Below are positions 53,804 through 63,484 of a stretch of 64,000 nt of DNA, piece by piece. The DNA comes from Oscillospiraceae bacterium (lineage in GTDB: Bacteria; Bacillota; Clostridia; Oscillospirales; Ruminococcaceae): contig JAEDLR010000001.1 of NCBI GenBank assembly GCA_016295145.1, positions 17,566 through 81,565 on the forward strand. The letters are read 5' to 3'. Positions within the stretch are counted from its first letter, which is position 1; the number at the start of each line of letters is the position of its first letter. Under the pieces are notes generated by a model. It was not told the origin of the DNA, did not search any database, and worked only from the letters and a program-made list of their open reading frames with translations. A program made the translations under genes and the position numbers.

Positions 53804-55165
53804 ATGCCCAATTCCAACCAGACATTTCGCATATGTAACTTCTGCGGTAAGGGCGAAAACCAGGTGATGACCCTGTTCTCCGCAGGAGAATCCAATATCT
53901 GCGACGAGTGTGTATGCTATTGTTATGAGATGATCTACGGCAGCGGTGCTGAGGTATCCCGTAAGCAGAAACGCCGCAGCGCAAAGAAAAAAGAATCCGA
54001 AGTGAAATTGCCCAAGCCAGCCGAGATCAAAAAGGTGCTGGATGAGTATGTTGTCGGGCAGGAGTCGGCAAAAATCGCACTGTCCGTTTCGGTATACAAT
54101 CACTATAAGCGTATCTTCAGCCACGACGACGGTGACGATGTGGAGCTGCAAAAGAGCAATGTGCTGCTGATCGGCCCCACGGGTGTGGGCAAAACTTATC
54201 TGGCACAGACCCTTGCCAAAATCCTTGAGGTGCCCTTTGCCATCGCGGATGCAACCACTGTGACCGAGGCGGGCTATGTGGGTGATGATGTGGAAAATGT
54301 GCTGCTGCGTCTGATTCAGGCGGCAAACTTCAATGTTGAGGCAGCCGAGCGCGGTATCATCTATATTGACGAAATTGATAAAATCGCAAGAAAATCCGAG
54401 AATACTTCGCTGACCCGTGATGTCAGCGGCGAGGGCGTGCAGCAATCGCTGCTGAAGATCATTGAGGGCACTGTATCCAATGTGCCCCCCCAGGGCGGCA
54501 GAAAGCACCCCAATCAGGAGTTCATTCAGATTAACACGAAGAATATCCTGTTCATTTGCGGCGGCGCATTTGACGGTCTGGAGCGCCATATCATCAACCG
54601 CACACAGTCATCGGGGCTGGGCTTCGGTGCGCAGATCGTTTCCAAAAAGGAGCAACATACCAATATCTTCCGTAAGGTCATTCCGCAGGATCTGGTCAAG
54701 TTTGGCATGGTGCCTGAACTGGTGGGCAGATTGCCCATCATCACCGCGCTGGATGAGATGGATGAGGAATCGCTGACGCGCATTTTGACCGAGCCGAAAA
54801 ATGCTCTGCTCAAGCAGTATGCCAAGCTGTTTCACTACGATGGTATTCAGCTTGAGGTTGAGCCGGATGCGCTGAGCGAGATTGCAAAGCGTGCCATTGA
54901 GCAGAAAACAGGTGCCCGCGGTCTGCGCGCCATTTTGGAGGGCATCCTCATGCAGACGATGTTTGATGCACCCTCTGCAAACAATGTGGAAAAGGTGGTC
55001 GTTACCGCAGAGTGCGTGCGCAACCGTACCGCACCGCTGCTGGTGCAGCGACCCGAAGTGCCCGAACCGGAAATGCCCGAACCGGAAGCGTCAGAACCGG
55101 AAGTGCCGAAATCCGCAGCCGCAGAATCCGCAGCGGAGACTGAAGCAACGGAAGCCGCTTTGTGA
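53804..55165 (+). CDS. clpX: ATP-dependent Clp protease ATPase subunit ClpX
   Basis: AAA+ unfoldase of 453 residues that feeds substrates to ClpP. The N-terminal zinc finger has its four Cys in CNFCG and CDECV (residues about 11-36). Then IGPTGVGKT near 120 (Walker A), YIDEIDKIA (Walker B), the GYVG pore loop ([11 protein letters not shown]), sensor regions and the ClpP-binding IGF-type loop read as SGLGFGAQI. The last 40 residues form an unusual Pro/Glu/Ala tail of near-repeats ([19 protein letters not shown]), not part of the family. ATG 53804 has AAAGGAAG upstream. A strong terminator follows. Confidence 0.95.
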   Translation: MPNSNQTFRICNFCGKGENQVMTLFSAGESNICDECVCYCYEMIYGSGAEVSRKQKRRSAKKKESEVKLPKPAEIKKVLDEYVVGQESAKIALSVSVYNHYKRIFSHDDGDDVELQKSNVLLIGPTGVGKTYLAQTLAKILEVPFAIADATTVTEAGYVGDDVENVLLRLIQAANFNVEAAERGIIYIDEIDKIARKSENTSLTRDVSGEGVQQSLLKIIEGTVSNVPPQGGRKHPNQEFIQINTKNILFICGGAFDGLERHIINRTQSSGLGFGAQIVSKKEQHTNIFRKVIPQDLVKFGMVPELVGRLPIITALDEMDEESLTRILTEPKNALLKQYAKLFHYDGIQLEVEPDALSEIAKRAIEQKTGARGLRAILEGILMQTMFDAPSANNVEKVVVTAECVRNRTAPLLVQRPEVPEPEMPEPEASEPEVPKSAAAESAAETEATEAAL

Positions 55166-55177
55166 CACAGCATATTG

Positions 55178-55217
55178 GCAATCTCCTGCCCATGCAGGGG
55201 ATTGCTTTGCTTTTTGC
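55178..55217 (+). terminator. Terminator after clpX
   Basis: A 12-bp stem with one G-T pair (55178-55189 with 55194-55205), loop CCAT, then TTTGCTTTTTG. Confidence 0.8.
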
Positions 55218-55259
55218 GGAAAATGAGCGAAACGCACCGTATTCTGCCACATTTTGCAC

Positions 55260-55288
55260 TTGCAATTTTCACGGATTTCTTGTATAAT
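55260..55288 (+). promoter_or_regulatory. lon: Sigma-A promoter of lon
   Basis: TTGCAA at 55260-55265, 17-base spacer, TATAAT at 55283-55288. Confidence 0.85.
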
Positions 55289-55371
55289 AGAACAACAGAC
55301 AGATATGTCCTTTCGGCTGCGCACGGTGGGACAATGGATATCAATGCCGCGCAGGGCAGTCAGGAACAACT

Positions 55372-57861
55372 ATGAAAAACGAAGAAAAAAATACGCAGAT
55401 GCCTGAACACGCCGAGGACAGAGTGTTTCCTGCCATCGCGCTGCGGGGTGTGGTTGCATTCCCGGGGCAGGTGCTGCATTTTGATGTCGCCCGTGAAATA
55501 TCCAAAAAGGCAATTGATGCCGCACTGGCAGGGGACCGCATGATCTTCCTGGTGGCACAAAAGTATCTTGCCACCGAAAAGCCCGGCCGCAAGGAGTTGT
55601 ATCGTGTCGGCGTGATTGCCGAGATCCGGCAGGTGCTGCGCAACGGCGAAGTTGCCCGCGTGCTGGTTGAGGGCGGCTACCGTGCAAAAATTCTGAATTT
55701 GGAAATGAGCGAAGGGGAATACCTGCAGGCGCAGTGTAAAAAAATGCCTGCGGTGCAGCGCGTGACAGCCGACGAGGTTGAAGTGGACGCTATTATGCGC
55801 TCGCTGCGGGATGTGTTTGTGCGTTATGCGGGCTTTTTTCCCAAAATGCCGCGAGAACTGGTGGATACTGTTTGCACCAAGGAAACCCCTGCGGATTTGT
55901 TTGAGGCAGTGCTGTTCAATGTGCAGCTGGACTATAGCGACCGTCAGCAGTTGCTGGAGCAGAACAGTCTGTTTTTGCGCCTGACCATGCTTTATGCCAT
56001 GCTGTGCCGTGAAATCGAAGTGTTGGAGATCGAACGGGATATTCATATGCAGGTGCAGGAGAGCATGGATCGCAGCCAGCGGGAATACTATTTGCGCGAG
56101 CAGATGCGTGTGATCTCTGCCGAATTGGGCGAAGAAGAGCCGGGCACTGAGGACCCCATGCAGTATACGCAACGGATTCTGGCATTGGGCTTGGATGAGG
56201 ATATCACCGTAAAGCTTCTGCGAGAAACCGAGCGCCTGCAAAAAATGCCGCCTTCTTCTCAGGAGGCGTATGTCATCACCAATTATCTGGATACCGTTTT
56301 GGAGCTGCCCTGGAACAGCTTCACCAAAGAAAAACTGGATATTCACAAGGCTGCAGCACTGCTGGATAAGGAGCATTACGGCTTGAAGCGCGTCAAGGAG
56401 CGCGTGCTGGAAAGTCTGAGCATCCATGCCCTGAACCCTGAGGTCAAAGGGCAGATTCTCTGCCTGGTGGGTCCCCCCGGTGTGGGCAAAACATCCATCG
56501 GGCGTTCCATCGCCAAGGCAATGGGCAGAAACTATGTCCGCGTGTCCCTGGGCGGCGTGCGGGATGAATCCGATATCCGCGGCCACCGCAAAACCTATGT
56601 GGGAGCCATGCCCGGCCGTATTATGGATGCCATGCGGCAGGCAAAGAGCAAGAATCCGCTGATTCTGTTGGACGAGATCGACAAAATGGGCAACGATTTT
56701 AAGGGCGATCCCTCTTCTGCCATGCTTGAGGTGCTTGACAGCGAGCAGAATCACGCATTCCGTGACCACTTCATCGAGTTGCCCTTTGACCTCTCCAATG
56801 TGATGTTCATTACCACTGCCAATACGCTGGATACCATTCCTGCGCCCCTGCGCGACCGTATGGAGATCATCGAACTGAACTCTTATACCCGTATGGAGAA
56901 GTTCCATATCGCGAAATCGCACCTGCTGAAAAAACAGTTGAAGAAGCACGGCATTAAGGCATCTCAGATGCGCATTACCGATGCGGCGATTTTCGATTTG
57001 ATCGACTACTACACCAAGGAGGCAGGCGTGCGTTCTCTGGAGCGACTGATTGCTTCCCTTTGCAGAAAATGTGCGCGCAGCATCGTCAGCGATGACACAA
57101 AGCGTGTGGTGTATACCCCCGAAACCCTGGAAACTGCACTGGGGCCGCACAAATTCCTGCCTGATTATCAGGAGCACGAGGACACTGTGGGCCTGGTCAA
57201 CGGTCTGGCATGGACTGCTGCCGGCGGCGTGTTGATGCCCTTAGAAGTGCTGGCGCTGGAGGGCAAGGGTGAGGTGCAGTTGACAGGCTCTTTGGGCGAT
57301 GTGATGAAAGAAAGCGCGAAGCTTGCCGTATCCTATGCCAGATATGTGGCAAAGGATTATGACATCCGGCCTGAGCTGTTTAAAACAAAGGATCTGCACA
57401 TTCACGCCCCCGAGGGTGCTGTGCCGAAAGACGGTCCCAGTGCAGGCGTTACCATGATCACTGCGTTGGTTTCGGCACTGTCCGGCTGCCCTGTGCGCCA
57501 TGATATCGCCATGACCGGTGAGATTACTTTGCACGGCAGGGTGCTGCCCATCGGCGGTCTGGTGGAAAAATCCATGGCTGCTTATAAGGCGGGGATGCGT
57601 ACGGTCATTTACCCCAAGGCAAATGAGCCGGATCTGCAGGAGCTGGATGAAGCAGTGCGCGAGAGCATTCGCTTTGTGCCCGTAGAGCGGATTGAGCAAG
57701 TACTGGAGCTTGCTCTGGTGCAGCCTCAATATGATAACAAGCTGGAGCCGTTGCATAATACCGAGTTGCAGTCCATTGGTTTGCCGGCTGTTTCCGTGTG
57801 GGATGTGCCGCAACAATCCCGCAAGCAGAAAGTAAAAACAACGACGGAGAAAACACAGTGA
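55372..57861 (+). CDS. lon: ATP-dependent protease Lon (LonA)
   Basis: Soluble AAA+ protease of 829 residues that degrades misfolded proteins and regulators. The N-terminal LON substrate domain runs to about 210 ([20 protein letters not shown]), then a coiled-coil region ([20 protein letters not shown]). Walker A is [15 protein letters not shown] near 365, Walker [12 protein letters not shown]. The Ser-Lys protease domain has the catalytic Ser in [11 protein letters not shown] near 690 and the Lys in [15 protein letters not shown] near 732; the usual GGLKEK reads GGLVEK, with the catalytic Lys kept. RBS AGGA 7 bases upstream. Its stop overlaps the engB start. Confidence 0.96.
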   Translation: MKNEEKNTQMPEHAEDRVFPAIALRGVVAFPGQVLHFDVAREISKKAIDAALAGDRMIFLVAQKYLATEKPGRKELYRVGVIAEIRQVLRNGEVARVLVEGGYRAKILNLEMSEGEYLQAQCKKMPAVQRVTADEVEVDAIMRSLRDVFVRYAGFFPKMPRELVDTVCTKETPADLFEAVLFNVQLDYSDRQQLLEQNSLFLRLTMLYAMLCREIEVLEIERDIHMQVQESMDRSQREYYLREQMRVISAELGEEEPGTEDPMQYTQRILALGLDEDITVKLLRETERLQKMPPSSQEAYVITNYLDTVLELPWNSFTKEKLDIHKAAALLDKEHYGLKRVKERVLESLSIHALNPEVKGQILCLVGPPGVGKTSIGRSIAKAMGRNYVRVSLGGVRDESDIRGHRKTYVGAMPGRIMDAMRQAKSKNPLILLDEIDKMGNDFKGDPSSAMLEVLDSEQNHAFRDHFIELPFDLSNVMFITTANTLDTIPAPLRDRMEIIELNSYTRMEKFHIAKSHLLKKQLKKHGIKASQMRITDAAIFDLIDYYTKEAGVRSLERLIASLCRKCARSIVSDDTKRVVYTPETLETALGPHKFLPDYQEHEDTVGLVNGLAWTAAGGVLMPLEVLALEGKGEVQLTGSLGDVMKESAKLAVSYARYVAKDYDIRPELFKTKDLHIHAPEGAVPKDGPSAGVTMITALVSALSGCPVRHDIAMTGEITLHGRVLPIGGLVEKSMAAYKAGMRTVIYPKANEPDLQELDEAVRESIRFVPVERIEQVLELALVQPQYDNKLEPLHNTELQSIGLPAVSVWDVPQQSRKQKVKTTTEKTQ

Positions 57862-58463
57862 ACTGGAATATTGCAGAATTTTTATCTGCCTATGGTCTGT
57901 CATCGCAGCTACCAAAGGGCGAACAACCTGAGATCGCTTTTGCAGGGCGCTCCAATGTGGGTAAATCCACGCTGATCAATAAACTGTTCAACCGAAAAGG
58001 CTTGGCAAGAGTCAGCGCAGTGCCCGGCAAAACGGCAACCATCAACTTTTATCGGTGCGATACCGTCACTTTTGTGGATTTGCCCGGCTACGGCTACGCA
58101 AAAACTGCAAAATCCGAACTGCATCGTTGGCGTGACCTCATCAACGGCTACCTACAGGCGGAGCGCGACCTGCGTGCGGTGCTGTTGTTGATTGATATGC
58201 GGCACCCACCCACGAAAGACGATTTGCAGATGGTGGATTTTCTCATAGATACCGAGATGCCCTTTGCCATCGTGCTGACCAAGGCGGACAAACTCAACCG
58301 CACTCAGCGCGAAAAGCGTCTGGCGGCATTGCCCGGTGAGATCCCGCAGTTTGATGAGATGAATGTGACCGTTTTTTCTGCAATGACCGGTGAGGGTGTG
58401 CCCGAACTGCGTGCTCTGATCGAGGAGATCACTGTGGATACACCCGAGCAGGATGAAGTATGA
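57858..58463 (+). CDS. engB: Ribosome biogenesis GTPase EngB (YihA/YsxC)
   Basis: Small GTPase of 201 residues for 50S subunit assembly. G1 AGRSNVGKSTLIN near 34, G2 region KTATINFY, G3 DLPGYGYAK near 79, G4 LTKADKL near 146, G5 SAMTGEG. The GTG start overlaps the lon stop (GTGA), with CGGAG 9 bases upstream, so it is coupled to lon. The lon-engB order is common in Firmicutes. A terminator follows within 10 bases. Confidence 0.95.
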   Translation: MNWNIAEFLSAYGLSSQLPKGEQPEIAFAGRSNVGKSTLINKLFNRKGLARVSAVPGKTATINFYRCDTVTFVDLPGYGYAKTAKSELHRWRDLINGYLQAERDLRAVLLLIDMRHPPTKDDLQMVDFLIDTEMPFAIVLTKADKLNRTQREKRLAALPGEIPQFDEMNVTVFSAMTGEGVPELRALIEEITVDTPEQDEV

Positions 58464-58472
58464 GCGCAAAAG

Positions 58473-58508
58473 TATCCTCTGCCAACTGGCGGAGGATATT
58501 GCTTTTAT
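58473..58508 (+). terminator. Terminator after engB
   Basis: An 11-bp stem with one G-T pair (58473-58483 with 58488-58498), loop AACT, then TTGCTTTTA. Confidence 0.75.
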
Positions 58509-58559
58509 GACCAATATTGCTTCATTGCATGGGGAATCTTGTGCGTTGGAAAAAACCAC

Positions 58560-58588
58560 TTGCATTTTGCCCCGTGATGTGATATACT
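58560..58588 (+). promoter_or_regulatory. Sigma-A promoter of the GH5 gene
   Basis: TTGCAT at 58560-58565, 17-base spacer, TATACT at 58583-58588. The start codon is about 35 bases after the expected transcription start. Confidence 0.75.
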
Positions 58589-58625
58589 AAATGTGCTTTT
58601 ACAGCATAGAATATGGAGGAATACC

Positions 58626-59768
58626 ATGATGAGAACAAAACGGATCATTGCATTGCTGCTGGGCATGGCACTGACCGCATCCGCACTGACCGCTTGTAAC
58701 CGCGGCAGCAGCAACGATATGGGAGAGATGTCCACCATGGAGATCGTGAAGGACATGGGCATGGGCATCAACCTTGGCAATACCTTGGAAGCCTGCGGCG
58801 ATTGGATCAACAGCAGCAGCGTGACCAATTACGAAACCGCATGGGGCAGCCCTGTGATCACTGAGGATATGATAAAGGGCTACCGTGCAGCAGGATTCGG
58901 CGTGCTGCGTGTGCCTGTGGCGTGGTCGAATATGATGGCAGAGGATTACACCATTCACCCCGATTATATTGCAAGAGCCAAGGAAATCGTGGATTGGGCA
59001 CTGAATGCTGACCTGTATGTGATCTTGAATATTCACTACGACGGTGGCTGGTGGACAGAGTTTCCTACTGACAAGGAAAACTGTATGCATAAATATGTGC
59101 GCATCTGGGAGCAGCTTTCCGACGCGTTTGAGGAATACGATGAGCATCTGATGTTTGAATCTCTCAACGAAGAGGGCGGCTGGGACAGCCTCTGGAACCG
59201 CTACAGCGGTACACTGGAGGGAAAAGACGAATCCTTCGGGCTGCTCAATGAGATCAACCAGACCTTTGTGGATACTGTCCGTGATTCGGGTGGCAACAAT
59301 GCGCAGCGTCACCTGCTGATCGCGGGCTACACCACCGATGTGGAACTGACTTGCGATGCCCTGTTCAAAATGCCAAAGGATCCTGCAAACCGCTGTGCCG
59401 TTTCGGTGCACTACTATACGCCCTCCACTTTCTGCATTCTGACCGAGGATGCAGTCTGGGGCAAGGCACGCACCGAATGGGGCAGCGAAAAGGATATCGC
59501 TGAGCTGAACAAATATATGGATATGCTGAAAACCAACTTTGTGGATAAGGGTTACCCTGTGATTATTGGCGAGTACGGCGTTGCTGCGGAGAACAAAACC
59601 CGTGAGATGATCAACCTCTATGTTACTTCCGTCTGCGAGGCAGCCTATACCCGCGATATGTGCCCCGTGCTGTGGTCTACCACGGGCAATTTCTATAACA
59701 GAGATACCTGCACTGTCTATGATACCGAACTGAACGAAGCCATGCGCGGGATCGTTGGGGCAGAATGA
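58626..59768 (+). CDS. GH5 endoglucanase-like lipoprotein
   Basis: Secreted, membrane-anchored glycoside hydrolase of about 380 residues. The signal peptide MMRTKRIIALLLGMALTASALTAC ends in a lipobox with the lipidated Cys near 24. After a short Ser/Asn-rich linker, the GH5 barrel starts with MGMGINLGNTLEA, has VLRVPVAW and NIHYDGGWW, the acid/base Glu in FESLNEEGG near 180 and the nucleophile Glu in PVIIGEYGVA near 321. The pattern is that of subfamily 4-type endo-glucanases/xyloglucanases. It has no dockerin, so it would act at the cell surface outside the cellulosome. RBS TGGAGG. Own promoter and terminator. Confidence 0.9.
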   Translation: MMRTKRIIALLLGMALTASALTACNRGSSNDMGEMSTMEIVKDMGMGINLGNTLEACGDWINSSSVTNYETAWGSPVITEDMIKGYRAAGFGVLRVPVAWSNMMAEDYTIHPDYIARAKEIVDWALNADLYVILNIHYDGGWWTEFPTDKENCMHKYVRIWEQLSDAFEEYDEHLMFESLNEEGGWDSLWNRYSGTLEGKDESFGLLNEINQTFVDTVRDSGGNNAQRHLLIAGYTTDVELTCDALFKMPKDPANRCAVSVHYYTPSTFCILTEDAVWGKARTEWGSEKDIAELNKYMDMLKTNFVDKGYPVIIGEYGVAAENKTREMINLYVTSVCEAAYTRDMCPVLWSTTGNFYNRDTCTVYDTELNEAMRGIVGAE

Positions 59769-59785
59769 TTTCCGCATCATAAAAC

Positions 59786-59824
59786 AAAAATTCCTCTTAA
59801 CATGGTTGAGAGGAATTTTTTGTT
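59786..59824 (+). terminator. Terminator after the GH5 gene
   Basis: A 16-bp stem with one G-T pair (from 59786 to about 59820) around loop ATG, with A5 before and T6 after, so it could act in both directions. Confidence 0.85.
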
Positions 59825-59973
59825 TGCATTTTCGTATCATATGCATGCAGCAACATCATCGTAAATCAAATGGCAACGCGTTGATGAAAAAATGCGCAGC
59901 AACAGGAGTACATCGCATTTACCATTGCAAAATGTGCGCAATCGAACGCATTTGCCTTTCCATAACATACCAC

Positions 59974-60002
59974 TGATAAACCGTGGTGCCTGCAGCATAA
60001 TA
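59974..60002 (+). promoter_or_regulatory. Possible sigma-G/sigma-F type promoter of the SASP gene
   Basis: TGATA at 59974-59978, 17-base spacer, CATAATA at 59996-60002, which fits the forespore -10 pattern CATNNTA. No sigma-A promoter is seen in the 59825-60079 gap, which otherwise holds nothing recognisable. The -35 is one base off consensus. Confidence 0.4.
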
Positions 60003-60079
60003 CTAGCACGGCAGCAAAAGCGATCGGGCACACAAGAGATGCACGGGCAGAAAATCCGCTGCCGCAAAGGAGAATGAAC

Positions 60080-60328
60080 ATGAAGGGTGAATTTACGCAA
60101 AAGGGCAAGGAAGCCATGGAGCGATTTAAGATGGAGTCCGCCAACGAGGTTGGCGTTACTCTGAAGCAGGGCTACAACGGTGATCTGACCTCTCGTCAGG
60201 CCGGTTCGATCGGCGGTCAGATGGTCAACATGATGATGCCGCAACAACAATGGGAATTCAGCCGCAACAGTATGCGAAGCAAATGCCACCGCATTACCAT
60301 TCGGTATGAGGTGGCACTGGCGGTGTGA
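60080..60328 (+). CDS. Small acid-soluble spore protein, alpha/beta type, with abnormal C-terminus
   Basis: DNA-coating spore protein that protects forespore DNA. The first 50 residues match the alpha/beta SASP pattern: AMERFKMESANEVGV (with the Glu-x-Gly-type germination protease site region) and GYNGDLTSRQAGSIGGQMV. After MVNMMMPQQQ the frame turns into an unrelated 25-residue basic tail ending at 60328. In the -1 frame from base 60250 the sequence instead reads MGIQPQQYAKQMPPHYHSV and stops at 60309, which looks like the natural continuation of a Gln/Pro-rich tail. A one-base deletion near 60242-60250 or a sequencing slip is likely. ATG 60080 is chosen over 60074, which is only 1 base after AAAGGAG. 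Confidence 0.8.
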   Translation: MKGEFTQKGKEAMERFKMESANEVGVTLKQGYNGDLTSRQAGSIGGQMVNMMMPQQQWEFSRNSMRSKCHRITIRYEVALAV

Positions 60329-60344
60329 TGGATCGGGCGGGCGG

Positions 60345-63089
60345 TCAGTCGCTTATTGCCGCAGTACCGCCCTCTTTTTCTGCATTGATGCGGTCGATTT
60401 CCTCTTGGATCAACTGACCCAGTGCGGTTTCATCCACTTCGGTATTGTAGGATTCATGCTGTTGTGCCGCTACGGACTGATCTGCAAAAGCGTCAAAGAT
60501 CTTCTGCTTTTCCTCCAGCAGCTTGGTGATCTTCTCATCAATGGAATTTTCACACAGCAGCCGATACACCAGCACATTTCTTGCCTGCCCCATACGGTAG
60601 GCTCTGGAGATAGCCTGATTCTCAATAGAGGGCTTCAACTGGGGTTCACAGATCACAACCACACTGGCAGATTGAATGTTCAGGCCTGTTCCGCCCGATT
60701 GGATCTGTGCCAGCAAAACGGAGCCGGCAGGGGCTTTTTCAAACGCATCAATAATCTCCTGGCGGCGATGGGGCGGCACCGAGCCGTTAATGGGGCCGTA
60801 AAACTGCACATCCCGCAGGCTCCCTGCGGTACGGATGGTATCCAGAAAGAAGGAAAACACCAGTATTTTCCGTTCTTCCGCTTCCGCCTCTCTGATCAGC
60901 TCATGCAGACGCTGTACTTTACAAGATTTCTCGGGATCTTCTGCATTCCATGATAATCTGCGTGCAGCGGCATAATTTTTGGAAAGAACACTCCGTTCAT
61001 AGATGTCCTTTTCCTCGGGAAACATGGTACACCATTCCTTGGTTTCGATCAGCTCGGGAAGCTCTGTCAGCACATCCTCACGTTTACGCCGATAGTAAAC
61101 AGGTGCCACACAATTGCGGAACTGCGGTGCATTGGACAGATATGTCATCCCCTGCACGGAAGCGGCAACATTCGGTTGCAGCACCTCGATCAGGGATACC
61201 ATTTCTTCTACCCGATTTTCCAGGGCGGTACCTGTCATAAACAGCAGCCGCTCGGATTTTCCGCACAGAGATTTTACATTGATGCTGCGCCGTGCCTCCG
61301 GATTTTTGATGTAATGCGCTTCATCCACCGTGATCATATCCAGCCTGGTAATATCGTCTTCCTTGAAATAGGCTGTGGTTTCATAGGTTGTCACCGCAAC
61401 ACCGCCTGTTTTGCTCCACGAACGCAAGGCCTGCATTCTTCCTGCGCCATGTACCTTGGTCACACTAAGCTTGCTGTGTGTCTGGATCTCACGGCACCAG
61501 TTGGTCACCACGCTGGCAGGGCATATTACCATAAAATGCGTCGCACCGGTATTCCGCAGTGAAACCATGGCAGCAATTGCCTGCACGGTTTTGCCAAGAC
61601 CCATTTCATCGCCAAGCAGCACTTTCTTTTGGTGCAGAATGTACTTCACGCCCCATTCCTGATAGCGGCGCAGCTTGCAGTTTAAGCCATCGGGGAAAAA
61701 GGCTTCCTCCTGGATCTCCCGTGCCAGCTCCTCGGGCAGACCATACAGACCATCACCATTGCCCAAGGCACCGGGAACGATCTCATCCAGCACTGCGTAG
61801 TATTCTGCATTATGCTGTATGAAATCCTGCCATACTGCATCATCGGCAGGAGCCGTTTTGGATACCGAAAGCGCAAGATGCAGCTTGCTGACGGCTTCTG
61901 CATATTCCCCTTCCGCAGCAGATACTATGCTTTGGTAGGATTGCCGTACCTCCTCCTGCTGCTTAGGCAGATAAAACAGCCAAGGCAATCCGTTGCCTAC
62001 CGCATCTAGTACAGATTTGGCATAGGGCAGCTTTGCCTCATAGCTGCGGATGATGTCCTTTTGTTCACGGGCAGCCTGATTGCTCTGCAAATGGATACAT
62101 ATCGCCTTCAACAGCTCGGTTGCCGCTTTATTCCGATCATCGGCACTTAACTTGATCTTCACGCCATCCTGTATTTCCTTCAGAAACTGTTGGGCGATTC
62201 TTTGCAGCCCGTGGGCAGCATTCTCACTGATGCCGTTTATGGCTTCCAACTGATACCCCGATGCCAGATAGATATCCGCCATGGTGGCATAGCCTGCATC
62301 TCTGAGTGTTTTGACACGGTATCCCGATTGCACACGATTGACTTCCTCTACGGGTATTCCCCGCAGAATTTGCAGTGCATCTGTTGCCATCATCCTTTCC
62401 GCTGCTTTGCGGATGGCTTCTTTTTCACGCTCCGCAGCAGCTTGCAGGACAGCCGATTTTTGTTCCACAGTATGCAGCTTGGCTAAAACCGGCTGAAAAG
62501 GATTATTCTGCTTGGAAAAGAACACCTCAGGGAAAAGGGTTTCCAGCACCGCCGCAAAGGGTCTGGGATTGGTACGAAATGCCTGACAAGCAGTTTCGAT
62601 TCTTGTTTCGGTTACCGTATCCATTACCGCTGCCAGATGCGGGATCATCTGTCCATAGCTGTCGCTTAAAATCTGCTGCAGCTCCCGATACGCTGCTGCG
62701 GCATTTTCTTTGGCTCGTTTTCCGCCCAAAAACCAAGTAAGTCCGCCAAGACCGGGATTCAGCCGTGCCATTGCGGGACGCACATAACGCTCGGCATAGA
62801 TGCGGAATTCCTTGACCGTCTCAATATCGGCATGTGCCATTTCATATTGATATACACTATGGCACAGCATGTCGATCTCGGTGCCCATTACCGATACAGG
62901 CGTTGCAGAAACACAATCATTGAGAATGATACGCTTTAAGACCGACTGTGCCACCAGACGGGCGACAGAACGCTGTATATCTGTTTGTATTCCATTGGCT
63001 TTGGCCGTCATACGCTCCAGATCTGCCAGCAGCATTTTGTGCTGTTCTATCAGTTGTTTTGCTTGCTTTACAGTAAACTCGCTTGCCAT
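60345..63089 (-). CDS. SNF2-family DEAD/DEAH helicase-like ATPase with long N-terminal region
   Basis: Superfamily 2 translocase of about 914 residues. The C-terminal half has Walker A GDEMGLGKTVQAIAAM near 500, VICPASVVTNW (motif Ia), VDEAHYIKNP (DEAH), MTGTALENRVEE (motif III), and the second RecA lobe with QIQSGGTGLNIQSAS and QAISRAYRMGQ (motif VI). The first 470 residues are mostly helical and unknown to me, apart from a helix-hairpin-helix-like stretch near 255-300 (VKTLRDAGYATMADIYLASG). ATG 63089 has GGGGAG 7 bases upstream; in-frame ATGs at 63131 and above are possible. It is not next to methylase, nuclease or known defence genes. Role may be DNA repair, RNA polymerase recycling or defence; none is shown. 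Confidence 0.88.
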   Translation of the reverse strand: MASEFTVKQAKQLIEQHKMLLADLERMTAKANGIQTDIQRSVARLVAQSVLKRIILNDCVSATPVSVMGTEIDMLCHSVYQYEMAHADIETVKEFRIYAERYVRPAMARLNPGLGGLTWFLGGKRAKENAAAAYRELQQILSDSYGQMIPHLAAVMDTVTETRIETACQAFRTNPRPFAAVLETLFPEVFFSKQNNPFQPVLAKLHTVEQKSAVLQAAAEREKEAIRKAAERMMATDALQILRGIPVEEVNRVQSGYRVKTLRDAGYATMADIYLASGYQLEAINGISENAAHGLQRIAQQFLKEIQDGVKIKLSADDRNKAATELLKAICIHLQSNQAAREQKDIIRSYEAKLPYAKSVLDAVGNGLPWLFYLPKQQEEVRQSYQSIVSAAEGEYAEAVSKLHLALSVSKTAPADDAVWQDFIQHNAEYYAVLDEIVPGALGNGDGLYGLPEELAREIQEEAFFPDGLNCKLRRYQEWGVKYILHQKKVLLGDEMGLGKTVQAIAAMVSLRNTGATHFMVICPASVVTNWCREIQTHSKLSVTKVHGAGRMQALRSWSKTGGVAVTTYETTAYFKEDDITRLDMITVDEAHYIKNPEARRSINVKSLCGKSERLLFMTGTALENRVEEMVSLIEVLQPNVAASVQGMTYLSNAPQFRNCVAPVYYRRKREDVLTELPELIETKEWCTMFPEEKDIYERSVLSKNYAAARRLSWNAEDPEKSCKVQRLHELIREAEAEERKILVFSFFLDTIRTAGSLRDVQFYGPINGSVPPHRRQEIIDAFEKAPAGSVLLAQIQSGGTGLNIQSASVVVICEPQLKPSIENQAISRAYRMGQARNVLVYRLLCENSIDEKITKLLEEKQKIFDAFADQSVAAQQHESYNTEVDETALGQLIQEEIDRINAEKEGGTAAISD

Positions 63090-63173
63090 GCAATGCTCCC
63101 CCGAGGAATCATGATGTTTCAAATACTGCATCCGAGCCTTTTTCATCTGCTCGGTGCTGTATTTTTCGCATTC

Positions 63174-63202
63174 ATTATACCATGAAATGGCGAAAATTGC
63201 AA
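63174..63202 (-). promoter_or_regulatory. Sigma-A promoter of the SNF2 gene
   Basis: Minus strand: TTGCAA (63202-63197), 17-base spacer, TATAAT (63179-63174), extended -10 TGG. Confidence 0.85.
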
Positions 63203-63239
63203 TGTGTGGTGAGGGCAAAGGTGCCGAAAGTCTGTCTTT

Positions 63240-63389
63240 TCACTTGCGCTCCCTTGTTAGATGCAACGTCATGGCTTCCACCCAATCCTCGTAGCAATAC
63301 GAGACTTTCTTCTTGCTGCCATTGTGTAGCGACAGAAATAGCCCGCCGTGTGTGTGGCGAGCTATTTCTTTTTCTCGCATAAGAAACAT
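63240..63389 (-). CDS. Orphan small protein of 49 residues
   Basis: I do not recognise it. ATG 63389 lies 5 bases after AAGGA and about 12 bases after the expected start of a promoter with a 17-base spacer. The protein begins MFLMREKEIARHTHGG, is rich in Arg, Lys and His, and ends in a Trp/Met/His segment (EDWVEAMTLHLTRERK). The coding region contains two inverted repeats: a 13-bp one (63336-63371 region, one mismatch) and CTCGTA/TACGAG with a GCAA loop (63288-63303). It lies between an orphan gene and the SNF2 gene, all on the same strand. Could instead be a structured RNA. Confidence 0.5.
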   Translation of the reverse strand: MFLMREKEIARHTHGGLFLSLHNGSKKKVSYCYEDWVEAMTLHLTRERK

Positions 63390-63406
63390 TTGTTCCTTGC
63401 GCCTAT

Positions 63407-63435
63407 ATTGTATCATACATTCTTCAGAAAGTCAA
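63407..63435 (-). promoter_or_regulatory. Promoter of the 49-residue orphan ORF
   Basis: Minus strand: TTGACT (63435-63430), 17-base spacer, TACAAT (63412-63407). Confidence 0.75.
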
Positions 63436-63484
63436 CTGGTAATAGTATCCGTTGTGAGGGTATGTGGCGTTTTTGCCCCATCAA

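Noticed and set aside
55060..55130. Tandem repeat array or mobile element at the end of clpX
   Set aside because: The units are short, in frame and coding, so they are a protein tail.
63330..63382. Plus-strand intrinsic terminator
   Set aside because: The stem and T5 fit, but there is no plus-strand gene upstream and the region is better read as part of the minus-strand small ORF.
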